From positions 28,829,712 through 28,893,711 of the forward strand of contig JAAALK010000286.1 of NCBI GenBank assembly GCA_019279435.1: a stretch of 64,000 nt of DNA, written 5' to 3'. The number at the start of each line of letters is the position of its first letter. Within the stretch, counting starts at the first letter, position 1. A program made the position numbers and the translations under genes. This DNA comes from Zizania palustris (taxonomy: Eukaryota; Streptophyta; Magnoliopsida; Poales; Poaceae). Shown here piece by piece: positions 1 through 10,036 of this stretch. The notes below the pieces were generated by a model. It had not been told where the DNA came from, did not search any database, and was given only the letters and a program-made list of their open reading frames with translations.

Positions 1-1138
1 CTATCTTGAAAGGTCCATCATCTCGAGGCATCAATTTAGACTTTCTCAATTCTAGAAATCTATCTTTACGCAGATGTAACCAAACAAGATCACCTATTTT
101 AAAAGTTATATGTCTTCTACCCTTACTACCAGCAATTTTATACCTTTCAATCATCTTCTCAATTTGTTCTTTAGTTGTGGCATGTAATTTCAGAATAAAA
201 TCAGGATGTGTCTTAGCATCTAAATGCACATGTTCAGAAGTAGGCAATGGCAAATGATCAATAGGGGCACGGGGATTAAAACCATATACAACTTGGAAAG
301 GACTCACCTTGGTGGTAGAATGTACTGCTCGATTATATGCAAACTCCACAGGAGGTAAACATTCTTCCCACATCTTCAAATTCTTCTTCAAAACAGCCCG
401 CAACATGGTGCCTAACGTATGATTAACTACCTCGGTTTGCCCATCAGTTTGAGGGTGGCACGTGGTGGAGAACAGCAGCTTGGTACCCAACTTACACTAC
501 AAACTTCTCCAAAAGTGTCTCAAGAACTTCGCATCGCGATCAGAGACAATGGTGGTGGGTACTCCATGTAGGTGAATGATGTCCCTAAAAAACAAATCAA
601 CAATGTTTATAGCATCATCGCTCTTATGACAAGGTATAAAATGTGCCATTTTTGAGAATCGATCGACCACCACAAATATACTATCCCTCCCCCTCTTTGT
701 TCTAGGTAACCCTAATACAAAATCCATTGATATATGCTCCCAAGGGACACTAGGAACAGGAAGGGGCATATAAAGTCCAAAGGGATTCAAAAGTGACTTA
801 GCTTTGTTACATGTAGTGCAGCGTGAGACATAGCGCACGACATCCCGCCGCATCCTTGGCCAAAAGAAGTGTGTTGGTAGCACGTCCTTAGTTTTCTTCG
901 CCACAAAATGTCCAATCAATCCTCCCCCGTGGGCTTCCTGTAAAAATAAAAGGAAAATGGAGCTTACTGGGACGCATAGCTTGTTAGCACGATATAATAA
1001 GTCATCATTCAGCACATATTTATTCCAAGTTTGGCACTCTCTACAATTTTCAAAAGCATCCTTGAAGTCTAGATCAGTAGCATATAACTCATTTATTATT
1101 TCTAGACCAAATATCTTATGATCAAGTTGAGATAACAT
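1..1138 (-). pseudogene. CRM-1 integrase, broken
   Basis: Integrase would insert the cDNA into the genome. The first 213 residues (1138 to 497) are open and hold the HHCC zinc finger (HGGGLIGH, then CTTC) and two catalytic aspartates (SMDFVLG and VSDRDAKF). A tryptophan codon in the conserved FWRxLW segment has become TAG at 497-499. The same frame then continues to the window edge with the catalytic glutamate in GQTEVVN (about 421-447) and the C-terminal domain, including FKIGDLVWLHLRKDR. The domain order is normal and no insertion is seen. It is inactive because of the nonsense codon before the glutamate. Confidence 0.88.
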
Positions 1139-1648
1139 AGTAAAATGCCTATATAAAGCATCTGCAATGATATTGTCTTTACCACGTTTATGTTTAATGA
1201 TGTATGGAAAAGACTATATGAACTCAACCCATTTTACATGTCGCTTATTGAGTTTTGCCTGACTTCTAATATGTTTCAAGGATTCATGATCAGAATGGAT
1301 GACAAACTCCTTAGGCTAAAGGCAATGTTGCCAAGTCTCTAACACCCTAACTAGCGCATACAACTCCTTATCATAAGTAGAATAATTCAGATTAGGTCCA
1401 TGCAATTTTTCACTAAAGTAAGCAACAGGTTTACCTTCTTGTATGAGAACTCCTCCTATCCCAATCCCACTAGCATCACATTCAAGCTCAAACGTCTTAC
1501 CAAAGTCAGGAAGTTGGAGTAGAGGGGCATGTGTAAGTTTGTCCTTAAGCATGTTAAAAGCTTGTTCTTGTGCTGGATCCCATATGAATGAAGCACCCTT
1601 CTTTGTCAACTCATTGAGTGGTGCATCAATGGTGCTGAAATTCTTCAC
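1139..1648 (-). pseudogene. CRM-1 RNase H, broken
   Basis: RNase H removes template RNA during reverse transcription. The segment shows FELECDASGIGIGGVL (first catalytic Asp), YSTYDKELYALVRVLE (Glu and helix) and IHSDHESLKHI (Asp). It starts with the RT thumb remnant FSTIDAPLNELTKKG. In-frame TAG codons occur at 1316-1318 and about 1213-1215, and the frame differs from the RT upstream, so at least one frameshift lies near 1648. It is the direct upstream neighbour of the integrase, as expected for a gypsy polyprotein. Confidence 0.85.
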
Positions 1649-2626
1649 AAACCGTCGACAAAACCAGTAAATCCATGAAAACTTCTCACTTGCGTAATAG
1701 TTTGTGGTGTTGGCCAGCTCTTGATGGCTTCAATTTTTTCTTCATCTACCTCAATACCCTGTGGAGTAACAACATAGCCAATAAAAGAGACTCGATCCGT
1801 GCAAAAAGTACACTTTTCAAGGTTACTGAACAAACGTGCATCTCTCAAAGCATTACAAACAGCACGCAAATGATTCAAATGTTCATCAATAGACCTGCTA
1901 TATATCAAGATATCATCAAAGTAAACCACCACAAATTTGCCAATAAAAACTCTCAATACTTCATTCATTAAACGCATGAAAGTGCTAGGTGCATTAGTTA
2001 ACCCAAAAAAGCATGACTAGCCACTCATATAACCCAAACTTCGTTTTGAAAGATGTTTTCCATTCATCTCCTAATTTCATTCGAATTTGGTGGTATCCAC
2101 TACGCAAGTCAATCTTAGAGAAAATGATAGACCCACTCAACTCATCAAGCATATCATCTAACCTAGGAATAAGATGACGATACCTTATTGTAATATTATT
2201 GATGGCTCTACAATCAACACACATACACCAACTACCATCTTTCTTAGGGACTAAAAGAACAGGCACAACACATGGACTAAGGCTCTAGCGTACGTACCCA
2301 CGGTCCAGCAGTTCTTGGACTTGTCATTGAATTTCTTTAGTCTCCTCCAGATTTGTTCTATATGCAGCACGGTTTGGCAATGTCGCTCTTGGGGTCAAGT
2401 CAATTTGATGCTCAATACCTCGAATAGGTGGCACCCCCGGAGGCATCTCCACTGGAAACACATCCTTATACTCCTGCAAAAGGTTAGTGACAGTAGGAGG
2501 CAAAGAAGTGGAAGAATCCTCAAATGAAAACAAGACTTCTTTGCATATCAATGCATAACAAGGAGAATCAAACTCATTAACATCAACCAAATCAGATTTA
2601 GTAGCAAGAATAACACCCCCTTTCAA
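1645..2626 (-). pseudogene. CRM-1 reverse transcriptase with N-terminal linker, broken
   Basis: Reverse transcriptase copies element RNA into cDNA. The linker at 2626-2324 contains YKDVFPVEMPPGVPP and the QIDL motif that precede RT in chromoviruses. Fingers and palm are at 2266-1994 (VPKKDGSWCMCVDCRAIN, FSKIDLRSGYHQIR), and the catalytic motif VVYFDDILIYS is near 1925. YFDD rather than the commoner YVDD is seen. The frame shifts near 2290 and again near 1985, where PFGLTNAPSTFM is normally found. No catalytic Asp is lost, so decay is by frameshift rather than active-site substitution. Confidence 0.87.
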
Positions 2627-3120
2627 TTTAATTCCATCTGACTTAGAGTATTGTCTTTCTTATCTTTCTTAGGTGGGAAGATAGTGTTAGCTACTTGCTG
2701 ATTTTCAGATTGTGGTGCAGTCTCCTTCTTGCTCTTCTCAAAACTCTCTTTCTCACATTGCATAATTTCAGTGGGATACATAGGAAGCAAAGTAATTTTC
2801 TTTCCCTTGTGCATAAGTGTATATTTGTTACTCCTACCGTGATGAGTGGCATCCGTATCAAATTCCCATGGACGACCTAATAAAAGTGAACATGCTTGCG
2901 TGGGTACAACAACAAAATCAGCAAAGTCATGGTATGTACCAATGAAAAAGTGAACTCTCACAGAGTGTGTTACCTTGAACTTACCACTATTGTTGAACCA
3001 CTGAATATAGTAGGGATGAGGGTGTGGGCGTGTGGTCAATCCAAGCATATTAACCAGCTCTATGCTCACCAAGTTATTGCTGCTTCCTCCATCAATTATG
3101 ACACGACACACGACGATCAT
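2623..3120 (-). pseudogene. CRM-1 aspartic protease region
   Basis: Retropepsin-type protease that would mature the polyprotein. The active-site loop reads VIIDGGSSNNLVS, so the usual D-S/T-G is D-G-G here; DGGS is common in this plant family and not necessarily a defect. The downstream ACSLLLGRPWEFD and HHGRSNKYT match the same positions in CRM-2 and CRM-3. The 165-residue stretch is open, but it is separated from the zinc-knuckle region by a frameshift near 3120 and from RT by another. Residues after about 120 form a Lys/Glu-rich linker. Confidence 0.85.
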
Positions 3121-3420
3121 TGATAATGACGAACATTTGAAATAAGTTATGTCGTTGCAGTGTGTCCATTTGCTACACTTGAGTGTTTAAAACACGTTTG
3201 TACAATCAATGCCTGATACTTCTCTGTGGCGGCAATACCTAAAACCTGCTCGCCATCACTTTCAGGCTCTTCATCATCACTTGCATCGTCAGTACCACCA
3301 TCTTCAATATCACTAGTACTAACATACCTTCTATCCTCAGTAGCAATGAATGTCCATCTATGGCTTGAGAAATCTCTCATGAAATGACCCTTCCCTTTGC
3401 AATTGTGGCAAATGACTCCA
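3121..3420 (-). pseudogene. CRM-1 Gag C-terminus with damaged zinc knuckle
   Basis: The Gag nucleocapsid region. On the minus strand a CCHC knuckle reads CHNCKGKGHFMRDF: the fourth ligand is Phe instead of Cys, whereas CRM-3 keeps CHRCKGFGHVMKDC. It is followed by IATEDRRYVSTSDIEDG and an Asp/Glu-rich spacer, then ALIVQ, which leads to the protease. A normal knuckle binds genomic RNA; this one could not hold zinc in the usual way. Confidence 0.8.
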
Positions 3421-4166
3421 CTGGTTCGGCTTGTAGAAGAAACCGATGAGGAACTAGTAGCTGGTAGGTTTGTATTACTCTTCTCCTCTGGTGGTAGTGA
3501 AGATGAAGGTGTTGTTCAACGCGCCCTGGATATGAAGGGGGTAGCAGACCGTGCGGGAGAAGGTAGTGTTGATTTTCTTGTTGTAGACGCCGGTCTTGTG
3601 TCGGTGAAGTTACCCGTCGATTTCGGCTGTCGTCCCTGCAATTCTCTTTCTTCCCTCATAGAAAGGTGAAACAATCTATTGAGTGTATCATATTCCTTAT
3701 AATCTACTATGTCTTGTATTTCTCTTCTTAACCCATCAAAAAATCTAGTCATTTTACTCTCCTCATCCTCAACTACATCACAACGCAACATTCCTATTTG
3801 CAGTTCCTGGTAGTACTCCTCTACAAATTTATTTTCTTGGTTTAAACGCTGTAATTTTTGAAGCAAATCACATTTATAAGTAGTAGGGACAAATCTACCA
3901 CGCATAGATCTCTTTAGCCCATCCCATGTGTCAGGTGCTAAGCCTACACTTGAGATCTCATTCCACCAAATAATAGCAAAATTGGTAAACTCACTAGTGG
4001 CTTGTCTAACTCTATGTATTTCTGGAACTTGGTGAGAGTTAAATTTTCGTTGTACTGCCATCTCCCAAATAACCGGTGCTGAAACTTTGGAGCCCAAAAT
4101 GAAGGCCTTCCTGATTTTTTTTAATTTTTTTGACAACACTGATACTAATGAAATAGTATGACACAA
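3421..4166 (-). pseudogene. CRM-1 Gag, N-terminally deleted
   Basis: The retrotransposon capsid core is recognisable from VQRKFNSHQVPEIHRVR, ATSEFTNFAIIWWNE, RLNQENKFVEEYYQELQ and FFDGLRREIQDIVDYKEY. Comparison with CRM-3 shows that the first 130 or so Gag residues (MADNN to about YLDGEMSVEQ) are missing; the ORF start at 4166 lies in leader-like sequence, so it is not the native start. The core is otherwise open for about 190 residues and ends in a Ser/Thr/Pro-rich linker before the knuckle. Confidence 0.85.
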
Positions 4167-4599
4167 GCCAACTTTTAGAGATCTACCTGTGGTAAAAAGT
4201 ACAGCTCAATAGGAGTTACGAGCGAAAAGTTATGGCCGTTTCAAGGAGAACCCTCCGAAATCAGATCTGTTCCCCCTAAATCGGATCTGCTGGTTTTGGC
4301 GGAAACAGAAGCGGATGGGGATTGGTGGGGGTGGAAAAATTATGCAGCGGAGTAGGGGAATTGTGGTGGAGACACAAACTGATCTAAAACACGAATTAAC
4401 CAGCAATGAGACACAAATTTGGACACGAATTCAACACTACGGACTCTGAAAGATAATTATGCAAAAGGCTAACAATGTCTCGGACAAGGAAATTTTTTTG
4501 TTCGGCTTTTCTGTGGACTCTAGGATGAATGCGAAATTGACTCGAACAAGGGAAGACAAACCTACAAACCTGACGTTAAACTTGGGCTCTGATACCACT
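4167..4599 (-). other. CRM-1 5' leader and tRNA primer-binding site
   Basis: Non-coding leader between 5' LTR and gag. The primer-binding site lies at 4586-4597 and reads TGGTATCAGAGC on the minus strand, two bases inside the LTR. This is the plant initiator-Met tRNA complement and fixes both element orientation and LTR boundary. The rest of the leader has no ORF I can support. Confidence 0.88.
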
Positions 4600-5478
4600 T
4601 GATGCGCACGGGTGCCCGATCATCCGTTAGGGGGGGTAAACTCGATTGGTGGAGGACTCGACATTGATGATCCGACTTTCGATAACTATAGATCTGAACT
4701 CCGCAATCGCTACACTACGGCTACGTTGGTTATCAACCACACACGAACGTGATTGACCTCGCCAAAAAGGCTTATCCCTGCCTGCGAATCAAGAACACAA
4801 ACAAAAACACGGAAACACAATCTCACAAACAGAAGAGAGATCAATTTCTCAAGTGGGGTTCCGCAATCTGACTAAGTCAGAGTTCAATCTACAAGAGATT
4901 CGAAACTAATAAAAAACCCAACCCTAATCCCTGGCGGCTGCAGAGTATTAATACCTATGGTTTATCGAAAAGTCGAGACTAATGTTGGGCTTAAGGTCCC
5001 AAACAGATATAAGGCCCAACGTGGGCCAAAACGGTGACGCAGCACCAAATAACTTGTTCGGACGACACAGAACGTTTCATAACGAACCAGGACTTGGCAC
5101 GAGACCCATTCGAAAGATATTTTTGTTATCTTTCCAACGCCTTGAATTACGCCTCAATCCGCCTCCGTACGGGAAAGTTATGCTAATTTTACTGAAGGAT
5201 GCTCCGCTGAATCCGAACCAAAATCAGGGTTTGAAGTGGAATTCGAGTTGGATTGTTGTGCCGTCTCCCCCCCTTGTGTTTGATCCAGAAGTGCTTCTCC
5301 CATGTTCCTTAGAGTCAAAATATCATCCATAAGTAGCATCTCATCCGTATCCATATCATTATGTAAAGTAAGAAACGAACGCACCTCATAATTAAGCTTC
5401 TGTGCACGGGAGCGAGTGATTGGTCCAAGAATGATAGAGTGTTTGATGTCTTTATCATTGTTATCAATGTCCTCATCA
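4600..5478 (-). repeat. CRM-1 5' LTR (879 bp)
   Basis: Bounded by TG (4600) and CA (5478) on the plus strand, with the primer site directly inside. In element orientation it starts TGATGAGGACATTG, like the CRM-2 and CRM-3 LTRs. It holds a block (about 4751-4800) conserved in all CRM-like LTRs here. Its first 300 bases in element orientation code for the polyprotein tail. The right flank (5479 on) is SIRE-A coding sequence, so this is a true insertion boundary. Confidence 0.9.
5178..5478 (-). other. LTR-encoded polyprotein C-terminal tail of CRM-1
   Basis: Inside the LTR the minus strand is open for about 98 residues beginning EDIDNNDKDI and containing GPITRSRAQKLNYEVRSF, then ILTLRNMGEAL. 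CRM-2 and CRM-3 have the same pattern (RITRVRARRLKHEVNSFL; PITRGRARRLNHEVNSFL), there continuous with the integrase ORF. In a complete element this frame would be read from pol into the 3' LTR; here it is the orphan copy in the 5' LTR. Centromeric CRM elements are known to have an integrase C-terminal motif coded across the LTR boundary, so the match is suggestive. Confidence 0.7.
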
Positions 5479-6650
5479 CCAATGATCTGCTTGGGATGAT
5501 CCATCCTTTGAATGTGATGAGGAGCCTCATGGTAGGATGCAGTCTCCCCCTCAACTTATGCCGGTGAGTGGTCGAAGATGACCGATGTTGAGTTAGTAGC
5601 TTCGGGCCTCTTTTCGAAGTGGTCGAAGCGGGGTTGCCTTCGGGGGTCGATGTCGAGGGTAGTAGGGGATCATCCTCGAAGTCTTAAGAATCTTCATCTT
5701 CAAATATAGTCTAATCCATATCACGTTCACTTGCCTCTTCAAAAGAAGAGCTAACACAGGGGGCTAATTCATCAAAAGTCACATCACATAACTCGATGAC
5801 AGTGTTAGTTTCCAAATTGTAAACACAAAAAGAATGACCATGGGTAGTGTAACCCAAAAAAGATCCCATCAGAAGAATGCGACTCAAACTTGTCAAAATT
5901 TCCACGTTTTAGGATAAAACATCGACAACCAAATACTCGAAGATGAGTAACTTTGGGTTGTCTCCCAAAACGTAGCTCATACGAAGTCAAGTTCAAGATT
6001 GAGTGTAGGAAAATTCAGTTTGAGATGTAACAAGCGGTGTTCATGGACTCAACCCAAAACATTCTAGGAGTCCTGCCCTCATCGAGCATTGTCCTAGCCA
6101 TCTCAACCAAAGTGCGGTTCTTTCTCTCAACAACACCATTTTGTTGAGGAAGCCACGAAGCAGAGAATTGATGTTCTATGCCATGCTCCAAGCAAAAATC
6201 AACAAAGAGACTATTCTTGAACTCGGTGCCATTATCACTTCGAATGAACTTCAATGCACCAGGGAGTTTAGTAAAAAGTCTCAAAGCTAAGATCCGAAAG
6301 TGTGAAAAGACTTCATCCTTTCTATCTAAAAAGAAGACCTACGAGTAGCGAGAGAAATCGTCGACAATGAAAAGAACATACCATTTGCCTCCTAAAGAAC
6401 TAACCCAAGAAGGACCTACAATGTCCATATGGAGAAGCTCTCCAGGTTGTTCAGTCATTACCATAGTGACCGGTGAGTGTGAAGCGGCAATCATTTTCCC
6501 ATGTCGACAAGGAGCGCATACTAAATTCTTCCTAAATTTGAGCTAGGGAAATCCTGGGATCAGACCTAGGGCACTCAAGCGAGCTAGCAACTCAAAGCAC
6601 ATATGCCCTAGTCTTCTATGCCACTTCTAGAGCTTAGAAGTAGAATGTGC
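5479..6650 (-). pseudogene. SIRE-A integrase and hinge, broken
   Basis: Copia integrase. Visible in order on the minus strand: zinc-finger end CAPCRHGKM (about 6510), first Asp in HMDIVGP (about 6430), second Asp in IRSDNGTEF (about 6240) and Glu in NGVVERKNRTL (about 6120). Then follow ELRFGRQPKVTHLRVFGC (about 5970) and the glycine-rich turn region with TVIELCDVTFDE. The acidic hinge ends in HHIQRMDHPKQIIGD right at the CRM-1 junction. Several stops and at least three frameshifts split it. All three catalytic residues are still readable. Confidence 0.87.
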
Positions 6651-6911
6651 AACTAAGCAGTGAGAAGAACTAGATGACTCAAAAAATCAGCTCCAAAAAC
6701 TCTCCCAACTCTAAAGATCTTACAAACCAAAATGCCATCAGAATTGAGTACTTGCGAAGTATCCCAAATTGTATCCCAAATTTTCAACCAAAGCAACATC
6801 TTTGAGAGTGAAATTTGAGTTGATTCTTACCACACCTTTACCTTTTACTCTGCTTCTTCGGTTGTTGCCGAAGATGTTTTGCTCCTTTTGCTTGGTTGTT
6901 GTGAGGCTGGA
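6651..6911 (-). pseudogene. SIRE-A protease C-terminal part
   Basis: Minus-strand residues SSLTTTKQKEQNIFG, VKGKGVVRINSNFTLKDV and ALVENLGYNLG match the end of a copia protease and start of integrase (compare SIRE-C: WFSSLTPPSSKEYITFG and HFSLKDVALFKNLNFNL). The catalytic half with HHMTGN is on the other side of TAT-1 at about 26250-26300. Stops occur after about 60 residues. Confidence 0.82.
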
Positions 6912-7435
6912 TGTTGGGGGAAAATATTTCATCCTTTAGAGGTCAAGAACGTTCCTCTGCAGATACCAGCAAAAGAGGTGAAGTCAGAAGCTTTAATCTT
7001 TGAATATCTAAAAGGCATCAAAGTTGTTCTGTATTCGGAATATTATACAGCGAAGACCTCCGTTAAGGTTTTGGCGTAACAAAGTCTCTTGAAGTCTTTA
7101 CACCCGAAAAAGTGTTGCCAACAAGGATAGAAGATTTATCTTCTTTCTGATTAAATTAGCCTTTTATCTTTTTACCCCTATGAAGAATATTCAATAGTGT
7201 CTTCTTAGTTGGTTGTAATTAGAGTGTAAAGGAGTCTTTTCCTTTACTTTTTGATCTATAACTACCCTTCTTCATTATGTAAAGGGTGTCGAATACTCAG
7301 ATATTCAGTACATAACTTTGAACTACTTCGAGCTATTATCCTATAAGGAGGCTTGAGATAGTCCGCTCCAACAAACACTTCGTTTGTCACACATACAGTT
7401 TCTCAAACCTATTAGCGTAATCTTTTACACCAACA
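6912..7435 (+). repeat. TAT-1 5' LTR (524 bp)
   Basis: Starts TGTTGGGGGAAAAT and ends TTACACCAACA; the short inverted termini TGTTGG/CCAACA are clear. It pairs with 25724-26246. By-eye comparison gives about 45 substitutions and one small indel over 523 bases. A primer-site-like sequence follows directly. Confidence 0.92.
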
Positions 7436-7436
7436 G

Positions 7437-7454
7437 TTGGCTCCGTCCGTGGGG
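7437..7454 (+). other. TAT-1 putative primer-binding site
   Basis: TTGGCTCCGTCCGTGGGG, one base inside the LTR. Its position and its likeness to the TTGGCGCCGT type seen in Tat-lineage elements identify it; I cannot name the tRNA from the window alone. The leader up to 7626 has no other feature. Confidence 0.6.
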
Positions 7455-7626
7455 AACCTAGTACGAAAACTTCGTTCTCTACCAATTTCTTTCTAGAACC
7501 ATGCCTCCTAAATAGAGCTTAGGTGGTAGTCCCCTTTGGAGGTCCCCTCGGACCTCTAGAGTAAGATCTTCGAATACTGTTGAGGTCGGAGAACCTTCTA
7601 TAGTTGCCCCACCTCAGACCCCCGAA

Positions 7627-9110
7627 ATGAATACTCTTCCTCGAACATACGAAGCCCCTTCACGGACTCTGTATATGCTTCGAACTGATGGAGCCTCTCC
7701 TATAGCTCCGACTGTACTCCGAACTGACTTGTTCAGTTCTCAAGACCCAGAAGCTCCTTCTGGAAGAAATGAAGACCGCATTGATGATGTGGCAACCCAG
7801 ATGGCCAATCTTCAAGCCAAAGTGACAAGGTCGAGGCAAGAAGTTGTAGACAGGCTTCATCCCCAAGCTATCCCTATCATTCCAGAGGTGCCTCAAGACG
7901 ATGATCTCACCTTTTATCCCGAAGCCCCTGAAAATGCTTCTTTTGATAGCGAATCCCCGCTGCACCTCGACTTGCAAAAGGTGCGCTTTAACCCAAAGTT
8001 CAAGACTTCGAAGCTCTGTAGGTACTCCGGGGAAGAAGATCTAGGAGAGTTCTCTCGTTCATATGCCTTAGCAATTGAAGTCAGCGGAGGGGTTCGAGAT
8101 ACAATGGCAAAATGTTTTCCCCTTGCTCTTGAAGGAGTTTCTTTGTGTTGGTTCTGGTCTTTGAAGCTAGAATCAATTAAATCCTGTGAACAGCTAAGAA
8201 AAAATTCATAAGCAACTTCCAGGGTACTTTTGTGCCCCCTATGTCTACTGGAAGTCTCTTTTAGGTGAAGCAGCAACCTGGAGAAACTTTAAGGTAGTTC
8301 TTTAAGCACTTCGCTCATACGAAGTCGCAGATAAGAGGACTGTCTACATCATTCATGGTCGATGCAGCCCGAGAAGGAGTCACCAATGCAGGCCTCCTCG
8401 ACAAGCTTCACTGGAAGCATATATCCTCCGTAGCACAATTAATGGCTTATTTTGAGGAGTATGCTAGGTCGGAGGAAGGATGGCTCCAAAGAACAACCTC
8501 GTCTTTGCCAATTGTCCAAGAAGTTAAGCTCGAAGTGAAAACTTCAACACCTTCGCAAGGGCCCAACTTCGACAACCAGCATGACAGGCATCAAGGGCAG
8601 AAACATCCTTGCTCCGAAGTCTTGAACATCGCTCCTTCTCCACAAAAATTTTCCTCCAAGAGTCAACAAGCTTTGGGAAACAAGGTCAGCGGCTAGAGGC
8701 CGCCAGGGAAGCCGGCTGGCAAGAGCCAGACCTTCTTCTTCTATGTTCATGGTGAAAACTAAAGCCATGCTACATATGCATGCAAGTCTATACTAGCTTT
8801 AAGAAGCGAGTACCTCGAAAGGAGCTCTGGTCAAGGCACTACTGACCGAGCCCCTCCCGAGGCACGTCTGGAGCCGGTGCAGGCTGTTGTACGTGTAGAA
8901 AACTTTGATCCCCCAAGGCAACCTTTGGTGGCCAGTGTTATGCAACCTCCGAAGCAAGAAGATATTCAAGACCGGGGAAAAAGAGTGGTTCTTCCCATCT
9001 CCGAAGGAGGAACCCTAAGCAGCATGGCAAAAAGACAACAGAGGGAGTATGTGCGTGAAGTAGGCCATATTGGGACCTCTTCGTCAGCAGCTAAAATGCC
9101 TGAATGGTCC
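7627..9110 (+). pseudogene. TAT-1 Gag, broken
   Basis: Capsid protein of the Tat element. The first 194 residues are open from the ATG at 7627. They carry a Pro/Thr-rich start, DDVATQMANLQAKVTRS, and the capsid core FSRSYALAIEVSGGVRDTMA, then FPLALEGVSLCWFWSLKLES. A frameshift near 8205 leads into another frame (SNFQGTFVPPMSTGS, FMVDAAREGVTNAGLLDKL), with stops. Segments at 8355-8696 and 8877-9116 are the C-terminal Gag to protease linker. TAT-2 cuts the sequence at 9111, so TAT-1 protease and most of RT are missing. The same core recurs at 27029-27438. Confidence 0.82.
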
Positions 9111-9607
9111 TGTTAGTGTAAAAGATTACGCTAACAGGTTTCTAGAAGTTAGAAACTAACAAATGAAGTGTTTGTGAAGTAAACTATTTCGAGCCTCTGA
9201 AGTGGATAATAACTCAAAATAGTTCGAAGATGTGTATTGAATAACTTGGTATTCCATCCACATTACAGGGTAAAACAGGGGGTATTTATAGGCCCAAATA
9301 TTAAGGAAAAGACCCTTTTACCCCTTTGTTACAACCGACATGGTGGAAACTATTCGGTACCCTTAATAGGGCTAAAATGGTAAAATACTAATCTAATGAG
9401 CAAGAAGATAAGTCTTCCATCCTAGCTGGCAAGAAAGCTCTCGGAAGAGTCCAAGTTCGAAGATATACTTCGAACTAGAGTTCGCCTTCATACTTCGAAC
9501 TTGATCCAAGGTACTCCCGAAGTTAGATGCTGGAAACCTTTGATACAATCATCTGTCTTTGTCTTGTTATAATAATAACCCTGAAGATGAAGTATTTTCC
9601 CCCAACA
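9111..9607 (-). repeat. TAT-2 3' LTR (497 bp)
   Basis: On the plus strand it begins TGTTAGTGTAAAAGAT and ends TTCCCCCAACA, the reverse complement of the TAT-1 type. It has exactly the same length as the TAT-3 LTR at 50864-51360, and both are shorter than the TAT-1 LTRs, so TAT-2 and TAT-3 look like one subfamily. Confidence 0.9.
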
Positions 9608-9617
9608 GTAGCCCCTC
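9608..9617 (-). other. TAT-2 polypurine tract
   Basis: Minus-strand GAGGGGCTAC directly next to the LTR; the same decamer adjoins the 3' LTRs of TAT-1 (25714-25723) and TAT-3 (51361-51370). It would prime plus-strand DNA synthesis. Confidence 0.75.
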
Positions 9618-9934
9618 GAATACGCTTCTCCGCTAGATCTGTAACGTTAGGAAAGCAGTACACGCAAGAAAAATAATCATGCACAGGGGTTAACAAATTT
9701 AGTCAACCTCCGAAATATGCGAAGATGCAAAGCTTTGAATCAACTTCTAAGAAAATTATATTTGAACTATTTTTAGAATTAACTTAATAAGTTCGAAAGC
9801 TTTCTTAGACTTAGAAGAAATAGCCGTTGCCTTTTTCCTTTCAACGGAAGTTACGCGATGCGTTAACTTCGCAAGGGGTAACGGTCAAGAATGCGAAACG
9901 GCAAATGTAAACGATAAAAATCATGGGCCTGGGC

Positions 9935-9942
9935 TATAAATA
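9935..9942 (+). promoter_or_regulatory. TATA box of the TAT-2 antisense gene
   Basis: TATAAATA in the context GGGCTATAAATAGGGG, 95 bp before the ATG at 10037, on the strand opposite to the element. The same spacing is seen in TAT-3 (51687, mutated to TATAACTA) and near it in TAT-1 (19959-19966). The rest of 9618-10036 is non-coding and similar to TAT-3 51371-51788. Confidence 0.75.
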
Positions 9943-10036
9943 GGGGACCCAGACCCTTCCCGAATACCCTTCTCACCGCTTTTGTGCAACCAAGCCCTAG
10001 CCTCCAAATTCCTTCTCTAGCAATCTGTGCGATCTC

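Larger units (their letters stand above)
1..5478 (-). mobile_element. CRM-1: Ty3/gypsy CRM-like retrotransposon, partial
   Basis: Read on the minus strand this is a gypsy element in the order 5' LTR (4600-5478), primer site, leader, Gag, zinc knuckle, protease, RT, RNase H and integrase. It runs off the left window edge before its 3' LTR. Gypsy identity follows from the RT-RNase H-IN order. The CRM-like assignment rests on the TGATGAGGACAT LTR start, the initiator-Met-type primer site and a polyprotein tail coded inside the LTR; it is inference. The element is inserted in SIRE-A: the flank at 5479-5483 (ccaat) should be one target-site copy, with its partner outside the window. Stops and frameshifts in most domains mean it is dead. 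Confidence 0.9.
5479..6911 (-). mobile_element. SIRE-A: Ty1/copia element, left piece
   Basis: Minus-strand copia sequence (protease end, integrase, hinge) interrupted on the left by CRM-1 and on the right by TAT-1. Its upstream half continues at 26247-27028: joined across TAT-1, the two pieces restore the copia protease order. RT and RNase H lie left of CRM-1, outside the window. Sirevirus affinity is inferred from the Gag in the right piece. Confidence 0.88.
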
